From positions 91,918 to 155,917 of the forward strand of contig NZ_WVUD01000005.1 in NCBI RefSeq assembly GCF_009856865.1: DNA of 64,000 nucleotides, given 5' to 3'. The position numbers and the translations under genes were made by a program. The DNA comes from Solidesulfovibrio aerotolerans (GTDB taxonomy: Bacteria > Desulfobacterota > Desulfovibrionia > Desulfovibrionales > Desulfovibrionaceae). Shown one piece after another: positions 8,907 to 16,022 of this stretch (positions are counted from its first letter, which is position 1; each line of letters starts with the position of its first letter). The notes beneath the pieces were generated by a model that saw only the letters and a program-made list of their open reading frames with translations, ran no database searches and had not been told where the DNA came from.

Positions 8907-10082
8907 ATGGCACTGCCCCAGATATTTTGCCGTCGGGCCATCCATTGGGCGGCCGTGGCCGTTTTTTGTGTCTGTATCGGCCTTCCTGCAGCAGACAATC
9001 TGTTGCATTTCGCGCCCCAGGTCGATCTCATGGAGAACGCCCCGACGCCCTTGCCAGATTTTTCCATATCCGAGGTGTTTCGGACGTTTAATGTCCTGCA
9101 ACGCGGCTTTCTGGACAAGACCTATGGGTTTCGCAAGCAGCTTGTGCGCTGGCAGAACATGCTGGATATATACGTCCTGCACTCCTCGACCCAGTATCAA
9201 AGCGTTGTCGCCGGCCAGGGCCAATGGTTGTTTTTGGCTCAGGAAAACCCCGAACTTAACGTGGTGGAGGATTACCGGGGGAGCCGGCTTTTTACGCCCG
9301 AGGATCTGGCCTGGTGGGTGAACGTCTACCGGGAGCGACAGGACCGGCTGGCAGCCCAGGGCATCCGCTATTTGATCGTGCTGGCACCCAACAAGGAAAC
9401 GATCTATCCGGAATTCCTGCCGCCGCAGTATAACCGGGTCAGCCCCATCAACCGCACCGACCAGTTGGTCCATGCCCTGGAGACGGCCGGGGTGGCCGTT
9501 CTGGATTTGCGGCCGGCCCTTTTTGCGGCCAAGCAAGGGGGGCTGCTCTACTACCGCACCGACACCCACTGGACGACGTCCGGGGCGTTTGTCGGCTATA
9601 GTGAAATCATGCACCGTCTGGCCCGGATGCCGTGGGATTTTGCGCCGACCATCCGGGGGGATTACGACATCCAGATCACGCCGGGACTCGCGGGTGGCTT
9701 GTCCAGCATGCTGGCCTTGGCGGATTTGTTTCCCGAGGATCGGGTGACGTTTGCGCCCCACACGCCGCGCCAGGCCGTGGAAGTCGACAACCCCCTGGCC
9801 CCCAAGTCCTTGTTCCAGCCAACGGTGACCACCGAAATCAACGATCCCAGCCTGCCCACGGCCGTTGTGTTTCGCGATTCCTTTGCCCACGAACTCATGC
9901 CCTTTCTGTCCGAGCATTTCAAACAGGCCGTCTACCTGTGGCCCTACCCGTCCAACCCGCGCGAGAGCCGCGTCTTTGACTGGGCCACGGTGGAAGCCAC
10001 CAAACCCGATCTGGTCATAGACGAATTCGTGGAGCGCTATTTCACCGAGTTCCCGCCCAAACACCGGCCGGCCACCCCCTGA
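8907..10082 (+). CDS. AlgJ/AlgX-like O-acetyltransferase partner (SGNH-like)
   Basis: A 391-aa protein with one N-terminal membrane anchor (about residues 10-30) and a periplasmic SGNH-like acetyltransferase domain. A conserved DTHW motif (YYRTDTHWTTSGA, near 224) provides the catalytic Asp/His. RDSFAHELMPFLSEHF, near 320, provides the nucleophilic Ser. It should receive acetyl groups moved by the MBOAT protein and transfer them to a surface polysaccharide. The two genes are 8 bp apart and form an operon ended by a hairpin at 10084. Confidence 0.9.
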   Translation: MALPQIFCRRAIHWAAVAVFCVCIGLPAADNLLHFAPQVDLMENAPTPLPDFSISEVFRTFNVLQRGFLDKTYGFRKQLVRWQNMLDIYVLHSSTQYQSVVAGQGQWLFLAQENPELNVVEDYRGSRLFTPEDLAWWVNVYRERQDRLAAQGIRYLIVLAPNKETIYPEFLPPQYNRVSPINRTDQLVHALETAGVAVLDLRPALFAAKQGGLLYYRTDTHWTTSGAFVGYSEIMHRLARMPWDFAPTIRGDYDIQITPGLAGGLSSMLALADLFPEDRVTFAPHTPRQAVEVDNPLAPKSLFQPTVTTEINDPSLPTAVVFRDSFAHELMPFLSEHFKQAVYLWPYPSNPRESRVFDWATVEATKPDLVIDEFVERYFTEFPPKHRPATP

Positions 10083-10083
10083 C

Positions 10084-10114
10084 CCGCGCCCCCTGCCGGC
10101 GCAGGCGCGGTTTT
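10084..10114 (+). terminator. Intrinsic terminator after the algI/algJ-like pair
   Basis: CCGCGCC at 10084-10090 pairs with GGCGCGG at 10104-10110. TGC/GCA extends the stem around a short loop, and TTTT follows. It begins 2 bases after the algJ-like stop. It overlaps the corA stop region on the other strand and may serve both convergent genes. Confidence 0.7.
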
Positions 10115-11204
10115 ACTCTCCTTGCTCAGGCCCCGAAGGCAGCCAGTGCCTGCGGTTAAAATACAGCGCCATGCCGATGACCATGACGCCCATGAGCCCC
10201 AACAGGCCATAAATGCCCCATTCTTCCTGCTTAAAAGGCAAATTGTCGAAATTCATGCCGAAAAAGCCGACCAGGAAGTTGAGCGGCAAAAAGATGGTGG
10301 CCACCAGCGTCAGATACTGGCCCACGGCGTTCATGCGCAGTTCCGCCTTGGTCATGGACAGGCCCACCATCTCCGATAGCATTTCACGCAACGTCTCCAC
10401 CGCATCAAGCACCTGATAGACATCCTGCTGGATGTCGTTCCACAAAACCGCAGCCGCCGGGTCTGAGGCAATGGACTCGTCCTTGACAAAGCGTCCCAGC
10501 ACCTCGCGCAAGGGCCACAAGGAGCGGTGCAGGAAGAGCACCTCGCGCTTGAGCCGGTAAATCTCGGTCAGAAGCTGGTCGCCACCGTTGGACAGCAGCG
10601 CTTGTTCCAGGCCCTCGATCTCCTCGGCCAACTGCCCCAGCGTCAGGATGTAGTCATCGAGAATGGCGGAAAGAAGGGCGTGGGTCAGCTGCGGCTGGCC
10701 GCGCCGGGCGGATTTGTTGCCACCCTTTTCCAGACGCAGGGCCACGTCGTCCCACAGGTTGGTTTCGCGCTCCTGAAAGGTCAGGACAAAGCCGTCCCCG
10801 GCCGCCAACCCCACCTGCTCGGCCAGCACCCGTTTTTCCTTGGCATCAAAGGCCAAAAGGCGCAGCAGGATAAAGATATGCTCGTCGTAATCCTCAATGA
10901 CCGGCCGATGGCCGGTGTCGAGCACGTCGTCCAAGAGCAGGCTGTGCAGTCCAAAGCGCTTGCCCACCGTGCGCACCAGCCCGACGTCGTGGACCCCCAC
11001 CACGCGCACCCAGGCCACGCACCCCGCCGGCAGGACCGGCTCGCCCTCGGCCAGGGCGTCGTAGCGCTGAATGGTCACGCCGTTGCCATTGAGCGAATAG
11101 ACCACGATATGGGGCGTAAAGCCCGACCGGGACGGAAAAGGCGAGGCGGCTTCGGCCGAAAGCCCTTTGGCCCGGCGGGAGCGTTTCTTGAAACGGTCGA
11201 GCAT
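10113..11204 (-). CDS. corA: CorA-family divalent cation transporter
   Basis: Homopentameric Mg2+/Co2+ channel subunit (363 aa). A large cytosolic N-terminal domain precedes two C-terminal membrane helices. The signature GMN loop is present (FFGMNFDNLPF) near residue 322. The helix before it is LVATIFLPLNFLVGF, and the protein ends in a short basic tail (FNRRHW). I chose the ATG at 11204 because CCAAGGAGTCC precedes it; the frame is open 16 codons further. It lies 28 bp beyond cmk on the same strand, so it may be read through from the hisC-cmk unit. Confidence 0.94.
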   Translation of the reverse strand: MLDRFKKRSRRAKGLSAEAASPFPSRSGFTPHIVVYSLNGNGVTIQRYDALAEGEPVLPAGCVAWVRVVGVHDVGLVRTVGKRFGLHSLLLDDVLDTGHRPVIEDYDEHIFILLRLLAFDAKEKRVLAEQVGLAAGDGFVLTFQERETNLWDDVALRLEKGGNKSARRGQPQLTHALLSAILDDYILTLGQLAEEIEGLEQALLSNGGDQLLTEIYRLKREVLFLHRSLWPLREVLGRFVKDESIASDPAAAVLWNDIQQDVYQVLDAVETLREMLSEMVGLSMTKAELRMNAVGQYLTLVATIFLPLNFLVGFFGMNFDNLPFKQEEWGIYGLLGLMGVMVIGMALYFNRRHWLPSGPEQGE

Positions 11205-11232
11205 GGAGCGGACTCCTTGGCAGTGGGACGGT

Positions 11233-11901
11233 TTACGTGCCGACGGCCGCAACGATGCGGGCCACCACGGCGTCTTCGGTCATGGCCGAGGTGTCGATGA
11301 CCAGGGCGTCCGGGGCGGCGCACAGGGGCGCAACCAGCCGGTTGCGGTCATCATGGTCGCGGCTGCGGATGGCGGCCAAAATGGTTTCGTAGTCTTGGGG
11401 CCGGCCCAGGGCGGCAAGCTGGCGCACCCGGCGGGCGGCCCGCACTTCGGGCGAGGCGTCGAGAAAGAACTTGTGGGCGGCCTCGGGGAAAACCGCCGTG
11501 CCCATGTCGCGGCCTTCGGCCAGCAGATCGGTTTCCCGGCCAAGGGCCTGCTGGGCCAGCTTGAGCCGGCGGCGCACCACCGGCAGGGCGGCCAGTTTCG
11601 AGGCCCTGGCCCCCACTTCCTCGGTGCGGGCGGCGTCGGGCAGCGCTTCGCCGTTGAGAAGCAACCGGGTGTCGCTGCCGCAGCCCGAAAGCGAAAAGAC
11701 AATGTCGGCCAGGGCCGCGTCAATAGCGGCCTCAGGCAGCAGATGCCCCTGCGGCCCCAGGCGCAAAGCCAGCCCCCGGAACATGGCCCCGGTGTCGAGG
11801 TAGGCCAGGGCCAGTTCGCCGGCAACCCGGCGCGAGACAGACGTCTTGCCTGCCCCGGCCGGTCCGTCCAGGGTGATGATGCGGCGCGCCTTAGTTGGCA
11901 T
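11233..11901 (-). CDS. cmk: Cytidylate kinase
   Basis: Cytidylate (CMP/dCMP) kinase (222 aa) phosphorylates CMP with ATP in pyrimidine nucleotide metabolism. The P-loop is GPAGAGKTSVSRRVA at about residues 13-27. LAYLDTGAMFRGLAL near 35 and LAEGRDMGTAVFP near 127 are family landmarks; the latter matches the usual GRD-GT-VFP segment. The start overlaps the end of hisC by 11 bp, so it is translationally coupled. The hisC-cmk pairing also appears in other Desulfovibrio-type genomes as far as I recall (unverified). Confidence 0.93.
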   Translation of the reverse strand: MPTKARRIITLDGPAGAGKTSVSRRVAGELALAYLDTGAMFRGLALRLGPQGHLLPEAAIDAALADIVFSLSGCGSDTRLLLNGEALPDAARTEEVGARASKLAALPVVRRRLKLAQQALGRETDLLAEGRDMGTAVFPEAAHKFFLDASPEVRAARRVRQLAALGRPQDYETILAAIRSRDHDDRNRLVAPLCAAPDALVIDTSAMTEDAVVARIVAAVGT

Positions 11902-13000
11902 GGTCGAGGATATCCTTAAACGCTGCCAGAAAGGCCTCGTTTTCCTCGTCGTTGCCGATACTCACGCGCAGCAGGTCGGGCAGGCCGTAGCTTTTAAGCG
12001 CCCGCACGATGATGCCGCGCCGAAGCAGCCCCTCAAACACCTCGGCGGCCGGATACGGCGGCTTAAACATCAAAAAGTTGGCCTGGGACGGATACACCCG
12101 GCAGCCAAACCCGGCCAGCGCCTCGGCCAGCCGAGTGCGCCCCCGGCGCACGGTTACAAGGCTTGCCCCGATAAAATCCGCGTCTTCCAGCGCCGCCAGC
12201 CCGGCGGCCTCGGCCAGCAGGTTGACGCTAAAAGGCAGCCGCACGCGCAGCAGATAATCCGCCAGCCAGGCCGGCATGACGCCAAAGCCCAGGCGCAGCC
12301 CGGCCAGCCCGTAGAGCTTGGAAAAGGTGCGCAGCACAACGACGTTGCCGCACTCCCCAAAGCGGGCCAGCATGGAATAGCGCTCGGCCGGCTCGGCAAA
12401 TTCGGCATAGGCCTCGTCCACCACCAAGAGCGCCTTTTGGGGCAACGACCGGGCCAGGGCGAGGATCTCTTCGGCCGGCACGGCATGGCCGGAGGGATTG
12501 TCCGGGTTGGTCAGAAACACCAGCGAGGTGTGCTCGTCGCAGGCCCCGGCCAGGGCCGGCAGGTCGAAGGTGAAATCCGGCCCAAGCGTCGGCTGGCGCA
12601 AGGCAACCCCGCACAGGCGCGTCTGCTGGACATAGATGGAAAAACACGGGGCAAAGGCCACCACGTTGTCCACGCCCGGCCGGCAGGTGACGCGCACCAG
12701 CAGGTCAATGATCTCGTCTGAGCCGTTGCCGGCCACCACGCAGTCTTGCGGCACATTGTGATAGGCGGCCAGGGCGGCGGTCAGGGCGGGATTGCCGGCC
12801 CGGGGATAGCGAAAGACCATGTCGGCCTTGCGTCCCAGCACCCGCTTGACCAGGGGCGAAGCTCCCAGCGGGTTTTCATTGCTGGCCAGCTTGATCACGC
12901 GGGTCAGGTTGTACTTTTCCTTGATCTCTTCCATGGAGAGGCCGGGAGCGTAGGGCGTAAATTCACGCACATCGTCCCGGACCCGGTCGCTCGGCTGCAT
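11891..13000 (-). CDS. hisC: Histidinol-phosphate aminotransferase
   Basis: PLP-dependent aminotransferase fold I (369 aa) converting imidazole-acetol phosphate to histidinol phosphate in histidine synthesis. Landmarks in order: KLASNENPLGASP near residue 37, GNGSDEIIDLL near 85, FLTNPDNPSG near 160, DEAYAEF near 190. The catalytic lysine is in RTFSKLYGLAGLRLGF near 220. The ATG at 13000 starts MQPSDRVRDDV, typical for the family; 17 further upstream codons are open but unlikely. It shares an 11-bp overlap with cmk. Confidence 0.93.
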   Translation of the reverse strand: MQPSDRVRDDVREFTPYAPGLSMEEIKEKYNLTRVIKLASNENPLGASPLVKRVLGRKADMVFRYPRAGNPALTAALAAYHNVPQDCVVAGNGSDEIIDLLVRVTCRPGVDNVVAFAPCFSIYVQQTRLCGVALRQPTLGPDFTFDLPALAGACDEHTSLVFLTNPDNPSGHAVPAEEILALARSLPQKALLVVDEAYAEFAEPAERYSMLARFGECGNVVVLRTFSKLYGLAGLRLGFGVMPAWLADYLLRVRLPFSVNLLAEAAGLAALEDADFIGASLVTVRRGRTRLAEALAGFGCRVYPSQANFLMFKPPYPAAEVFEGLLRRGIIVRALKSYGLPDLLRVSIGNDEENEAFLAAFKDILDHAN

Positions 13001-13125
13001 CGGCGTACTCCAAAGTGGGTTTGCCCTGCCGCGCCACCACAACGGGAGCAACGGGGGGCGTTGTCCTCATTGTGGCGCGGGCGCGGCAGGCAGGGTCTGT
13101 GGCTGGCTGCATGGGCAGCAGACGG

Positions 13126-13575
13126 CTACGCGGCCTCGTGGGGCTTGATCGTCAACACCGGACAGACGGCGGCCTTGACCACCTTTTCGGCCACGGAGCC
13201 AAAAATAATGCGGTCAATGCCGGTGCGGCCATGGGTGCCCATGACGATCATGTCGACTTGCTGTTCCTCGGCGGCGGCCAGGATCTCCTCGGCCGGATAG
13301 CCGGCCAGGACCAGGCCCTTGGCCGGCAAGCCCGGGAAATGAGCGGCCACGAAATCGTCCATGGTCGTGCCGGCCGAGGTCACGACGTCGCCGACAAAGG
13401 TGTCCAGCGCCGCCTGGGGCACGTTAAAGCCTACATATTCCGCCAGGGACGGAGCGATGTAGACGCACAGGATTTCGGCTTTGGTGGCGGCGGCCAGGGT
13501 GGCGGCATATTCGGCCACCTGGGGAGAACTTTCCGAGAAATCCACTGCACACAGAATTTTTTTTACGCTCAGCAT
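13126..13575 (-). CDS. Universal stress protein, UspA family
   Basis: Single-domain Usp (149 aa). The N-terminal strand KKILCAVDFSESS and the C-terminal ATP-binding signature (GTHGRTGIDRIIFGSVAEK, then VCPVLTIK) are intact, so this should be an ATP-binding type. The start at 13575 is fixed by AAAAAGGAGCGC just upstream; an earlier in-frame ATG lacks a ribosome site. It acts in the cytoplasm, with general stress roles known for the family. It stands alone, with hisC downstream on the same strand after a 125-bp gap. Confidence 0.92.
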   Translation of the reverse strand: MLSVKKILCAVDFSESSPQVAEYAATLAAATKAEILCVYIAPSLAEYVGFNVPQAALDTFVGDVVTSAGTTMDDFVAAHFPGLPAKGLVLAGYPAEEILAAAEEQQVDMIVMGTHGRTGIDRIIFGSVAEKVVKAAVCPVLTIKPHEAA

Positions 13576-13774
13576 GCTGCGCTCCTTTTTTCCGGGCGTG
13601 GGCACTTCCCGCGCTCAAGTTTCCGCCGGGCCGGCCGAAAAGGGGACAACGGCCCGGTTAGGCCAGGATGCCAAAGTGAATGGCAATAGACAAGGCGTTT
13701 CCGGTGTCATATGGAGTGGGGGCAGGCCAGAGCCTAAGAGGCAAAATTTTCCGCCTGCCAAATTTAATTTATCC

Positions 13775-13801
13775 TTAAATTGCATGATGTTGACATATAA
13801 T
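13775..13801 (+). promoter_or_regulatory. AT-rich promoter region before the 162-aa gene
   Basis: A short AT-rich island in GC-rich DNA contains a perfect TATAAT at 13796-13801, 57 bp before the downstream ATG. The best -35 at usable spacing is TTAAAT (13775-13780, 15 bp). A perfect TTGACA sits directly against the TATAAT with no spacer, so those two boxes cannot work together. I see no sigma-28 or sigma-54 match. Confidence 0.4.
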
Positions 13802-13857
13802 AGGCCAGTGGCAAGCTTTTTGCTTGTAACTTGCAAACGTCAACAGGGGGCAAGGCG

Positions 13858-14346
13858 ATGAAGATCCAGACCGACCAACTGACCGCCCTGCGGCAGACCA
13901 CGGAACAGTCCAAGGGGACACAGGACAGTTCGGATGCCTTTGCCGCCCTTTTGGCCCAGCAAACCGGTACCGCCAGCGTCGCCCCGTCTTCGGGCCTGAC
14001 CGTGCCGCCGCTTTCAAGCCTTTCCGGCATCGATCTCTCCAGTCTCCAGGGCATCGACTCGACCGAGGCCTCGGAGGAAATCAACGAACAAGAGCGCGCC
14101 GTTATGGAAAACGTGGACACCTTGCTGACCAAGTGGGAGAGCTACGCCGACAAATTGGCCACCGGCTCCGGGAGCGATTCCCTCAAGCAGGCCTACGGCA
14201 TCCTTGATCACATCGAAAGCGGCGTGAAGCAGCTCAAGGAAGATCTGCCCGCCGGCACCAGCTCCGGTCTCGGTTCCCTGGTCAATGAACTGGAAGTCAT
14301 GACCGTTACCGAAAAGTTCAAGTTCAACCGGGGTGATTACATCTAG
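13858..14346 (+). CDS. Small unknown protein upstream of cheW, 162 aa
   Basis: I do not recognise the family. The ATG at 13858 follows AGGGGGCAAGGCG; an earlier in-frame ATG at 13831 lacks this. The protein is soluble and acidic. Residues 1-65 are Ser/Thr/Gln-rich and probably disordered. From about 70 to 140 it is predicted helical (SEEINEQERAVMENVDTLLTKW, LKQAYGILDHIESGVKQLKEDL). It ends EVMTVTEKFKFNRGDYI. It is monocistronic, between an AT-rich promoter and a strong terminator. Proximity to cheW hints at a motility or chemotaxis link, but nothing in the sequence proves it. Confidence 0.75.
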   Translation: MKIQTDQLTALRQTTEQSKGTQDSSDAFAALLAQQTGTASVAPSSGLTVPPLSSLSGIDLSSLQGIDSTEASEEINEQERAVMENVDTLLTKWESYADKLATGSGSDSLKQAYGILDHIESGVKQLKEDLPAGTSSGLGSLVNELEVMTVTEKFKFNRGDYI

Positions 14347-14396
14347 CCCGGTTGCGGCATCCGAACGTTCCCGTCAGGTCGTAGAGACTGTTCCCA

Positions 14397-14432
14397 GGCC
14401 GCCTGCGTCGTCCCCGCGCAGGCGGCCTTTTT
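14397..14432 (+). terminator. Strong intrinsic terminator
   Basis: A perfect 11-bp stem (GGCCGCCTGCG at 14397-14407 with CGCAGGCGGCC at 14417-14427) and an unpaired loop are followed at once by TTTTT. It ends the 162-aa gene transcript and isolates it from cheW. Confidence 0.9.
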
Positions 14433-14555
14433 CGTTGTCCCGGGGGGCGGCGTACGCCCTTGGCGGCGAAGGCCTCGCCTTCGGCCGCGACTTGGCGTAC
14501 GGAAGGGAAGGCGTAACTTTTCCTTGGCCTGACCTATCCCTATATGGAGGCGCGT

Positions 14556-15029
14556 ATGGACGACGAACCGGGAATCAAGCAAGAGAACGAACTGCTGCAA
14601 CTTGTCACGTTTGCCATATCCGAGGAAGAATTCGGCATCGAGATTTTGCGGGTGCAGGAAATCATCCGCATCATGCCCATCACCAAGGTTCCCAACTCGC
14701 CGCCGGCTGTGGAGGGCGTGATCAATCTGCGCGGCCGGGTCATTCCGGTGATTGATCTGCGCAAACGTTTCGGCATGCCGGAGCGGGATTACGACAATCA
14801 GACCCGGATCATCGTCATTGAGATCCACGGCATGATCATCGGGTTCGTGGTTGACGGCGTTTCCGAGGTGCTGCGGATCAAAGCCGATACGGTGGAGGCC
14901 CCGCCGGCAGTCGTGGCCGGGGTGGAGTCCGAATACATCAAAGGGGTCGGCAAGCTCGATGATCGCCTGCTGATCCTGCTTGATCTGGACAAGCTGTTTT
15001 CCCGCGAAGAAATGCGCCAGGGCCGCTAG
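14556..15029 (+). CDS. cheW: Chemotaxis coupling protein CheW
   Basis: CheW (157 aa) bridges chemoreceptors and the CheA kinase in cytoplasmic arrays. The family pattern is clear: LVTFAISEEEFGIEI, VQEIIRIMPITKVPNSPPAVEGVINLRGRVIPVIDL, then FVVDGVSEVLRI and ILLDLDKLF. The start at 14556 is preferred because GGAGG lies 5-6 nt before it and overlaps the earlier ATG at 14544. It stands alone, away from any cheA; the chemoreceptor gene at 31995-34025 could be a partner. Confidence 0.94.
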   Translation: MDDEPGIKQENELLQLVTFAISEEEFGIEILRVQEIIRIMPITKVPNSPPAVEGVINLRGRVIPVIDLRKRFGMPERDYDNQTRIIVIEIHGMIIGFVVDGVSEVLRIKADTVEAPPAVVAGVESEYIKGVGKLDDRLLILLDLDKLFSREEMRQGR

Positions 15030-15056
15030 ACCGCGCCCTGCCTCCTTCCCCTCCCG

Positions 15057-15665
15057 CTACGGCTTGCCGCCCCCTTGGCCGACTTTGGCGCAGGCGGCAA
15101 CGGCGGCGCGGTATTCTTTGAAGGCGTCGCCATAGGTCGGGTCTTTGGCCATGGCTTTGCGGTAATTTTCCAGGGCGGGCGGACAGTTTCCGGCCTGCAT
15201 GGCCAGATTGCCCAGGTAGTAATAGGTTTGGGGGTTGGCTGAGCCAAGCGCCGCCGCCCGGGTCAAGGCGTCTTTGGCTGCGGGAAAATTTTGCTGGCCG
15301 TAGCGCAGGATGCCCAGGGCTTCCTGGGGCCTGGGATTGCCGGGATCGAGGCTGGCAGCCCGGGAGAGGGCCGTTTCGGCCCGTTCGGGCTGTCCCTGGC
15401 GGGCACTGCACAGCCCCAGCAGCAAAAAAGCTTCGGCACTATCGGGCATTTGGCCCACAAGGGCAGCCAGGGCCGGCACCGCCTCGGCACAATTGCCGGC
15501 GGCAACGGTTTGCTTAAGGCTTTGCAGCCGCTCGGCCGGGCTTGGCGGCGGCGGACTGCTCGGCGGCGGCAGTTGCTTTTGGCAACCGGCCAGAAGCAGG
15601 AGCAGCAGCAGAACGGCTGGCAGGATTCTGGGTCGCGACTGGAACAAGGTGGACAATGGGGACAT
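15057..15665 (-). CDS. TPR-containing lipoprotein
   Basis: A 202-aa lipoprotein. The signal peptide ends in a lipobox (LLLLAGC, lipidated Cys28), followed by a proline-rich linker (residues 33-43). Then come about four tetratricopeptide repeats (SAEAFLLLGLCSARQGQPERAETALSRAASLDPGN and similar at 100-185). GGGAGG-type ribosome site CGGGAGGCGCGTC precedes the ATG. Such proteins usually scaffold envelope complexes; the specific partner is unknown. It is convergent with cheW. Three short direct repeats lie 22-60 bp upstream of its start. Confidence 0.87.
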   Translation of the reverse strand: MSPLSTLFQSRPRILPAVLLLLLLLAGCQKQLPPPSSPPPPSPAERLQSLKQTVAAGNCAEAVPALAALVGQMPDSAEAFLLLGLCSARQGQPERAETALSRAASLDPGNPRPQEALGILRYGQQNFPAAKDALTRAAALGSANPQTYYYLGNLAMQAGNCPPALENYRKAMAKDPTYGDAFKEYRAAVAACAKVGQGGGKP

Positions 15666-15686
15666 GACGCGCCTCCCGTATCAAAC

Positions 15687-15725
15687 GAACCCGCTGGGCG
15701 AACCCGCTGGGGTGAACCCGCTCCC
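15687..15725. repeat. Three direct repeats of GAACCCGCT
   Basis: GAACCCGCTGGG occurs at 15687 and 15700, and a variant GAACCCGCTCCC at 15714, so the spacing is 13-14 bp. They lie in the 357-bp gap between the divergent TPR-lipoprotein and sensor-kinase genes. The spacing is regular enough to suggest an operator for one of them. The rest of the gap (15726-16022) shows only a weak TTGACG (15838) with a poor -10. Confidence 0.6.
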
Positions 15726-16022
15726 GCGCGGCCATCTGAAACATTCGCTGAAACACCCGAAAAATAAAGGATTAATCCCGACTCAAAAGGCTGTCAATCC
15801 CCTTTGCGCGGCCGTTGCGCCGCCTCGGCCGGAGAAACTTGACGGCCATACCCGACCAACGTAGAGGGTAATAGTCTTAGGAAGGCATCGTCCCTTTTTT
15901 CGCATTGGAGTGGCTGTGCGTCGTTTTTCCGAGTCGTTTCCAGACATTGCCATCCCCCGTGTACGTCTGACGTTTCCGGCAGGACAGCAGCCGGCCTTGC
16001 TCCCGGACCGCCCGTAACACCC

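Noticed and set aside
13790..13801. Adjacent TTGACA and TATAAT as a promoter
   Set aside because: The two boxes touch with no spacer, so they cannot form one sigma-70 promoter; only the TATAAT was kept as a tentative -10.
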